Below, piece after piece: positions 63,911 to 64,000 of a stretch of 64,000 nucleotides of DNA (positions are counted from its first letter, which is position 1; each line of letters begins with the position of its first letter). Below the pieces are notes generated by a model. That model was not told where the DNA came from and made no database searches. It was given only the letters and a program-made list of their open reading frames with translations. Origin of the DNA: RYN-230 sp963770535 (GTDB taxonomy: Bacteria > Actinomycetota > Actinomycetes > Streptosporangiales > Streptosporangiaceae). The stretch spans positions 2,046,001 to 2,110,000 of the forward strand of contig CAVYPZ010000003.1 of the NCBI GenBank assembly GCA_963770535.1, read 5' to 3'. A program made the translations under genes and the position numbers.

Positions 63911-63960
63911 GGGGAGCCTCGGCCGGAACGGCCGCTCCGGCTGGCCGGAGCAGGCTCCCC
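63911..63960. promoter_or_regulatory. Inverted repeat upstream of the Lrp gene
   Basis: ggggagcct (63911-63919) and aggctcccc (63952-63960) are exact 9-bp complements with a GC-rich centre, just upstream of the GTG. It may be an Lrp-type regulatory site or a leader hairpin. Confidence 0.4.
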
Positions 63961-64000
63961 GTTCAGACCACCCGGGATCGCGGGCGTCGCCGGGGTGTGC

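Overview
The window is very GC-rich, and genes often start with GTG or TTG and overlap by 4 nt (ATGA/GTGA). It carries a DUF4193 protein, a four-gene conservon (NIT-domain kinase, roadblock, DUF742, GTPase), an MshC-like cysteine ligase and a PPOX/F420-type oxidoreductase. Together these point to a filamentous actinomycete, perhaps of the Streptosporangiales type. The genus cannot be fixed from the sequence alone.

Layout. 0-12 kb: 5'-truncated inositol-phosphatase gene, a membrane pseudokinase, DUF4193, an amidohydrolase, an aldo/keto reductase, a PadR/HAAS regulatory pair, an APC permease coupled to an acetamidase, an FHA zinc-ribbon protein and an acyl-CoA dehydrogenase. 12-17 kb: a conservon operon (cvnA-D), then a CAT-anticodon tRNA. 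17-28 kb: a mobile region starting at that tRNA. It holds a serine recombinase whose frame ends inside the tRNA, two near-identical micro-ORFs, a cargo cluster (LLM oxidoreductase, zinc alcohol dehydrogenase, sugar-phosphate isomerase-like protein, Nudix), and an IS3-family element split by a Tn554-like transposon (three genes: two tyrosine recombinases and a DUF6262/TnpC-like protein). The IS3 copy itself truncates a repeat-built membrane protein. 28-38 kb: a HIRAN-TPR protein, an ABC exporter with its own Xre regulator, an AraC-VOC-PPOX-UvrA2 operon, GlsB, an Rv0909-like antitoxin and an Ntn hydrolase.

38-46 kb: a GH2 glycosidase followed by a persulfide/sulfur-relay locus. This comprises a CoA-disulfide reductase-rhodanese fusion, a small Cys/His-repeat protein translationally coupled to it, a CstR-like repressor with two perfect 7-2-7 operators, DsrE2-like and DsrC/TusE-like proteins, a upp remnant, a 17-bp minisatellite and a 21-bp perfect inverted repeat, with an MshC-like ligase divergent from it. 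46-64 kb: methyltransferases, PhzF, a proline-rich ATP-binding regulator, a MacB/FtsX-type exporter divergent from a PadR gene with two palindromic operators, two class-III aminotransferases, a cold-shock gene with a UUCG hairpin leader and a textbook terminator, a secreted protein, DUF2335-like and DMT membrane proteins with 30-bp in-frame repeats, and an Lrp/AsnC regulator.

A caution applies throughout: at least 15 otherwise well-conserved genes carry apparent one-base frameshifts, four of them in cvnA. This is more likely draft-sequence indels than mass gene decay. Such genes are annotated over their full reconstructed span with the shift position stated.
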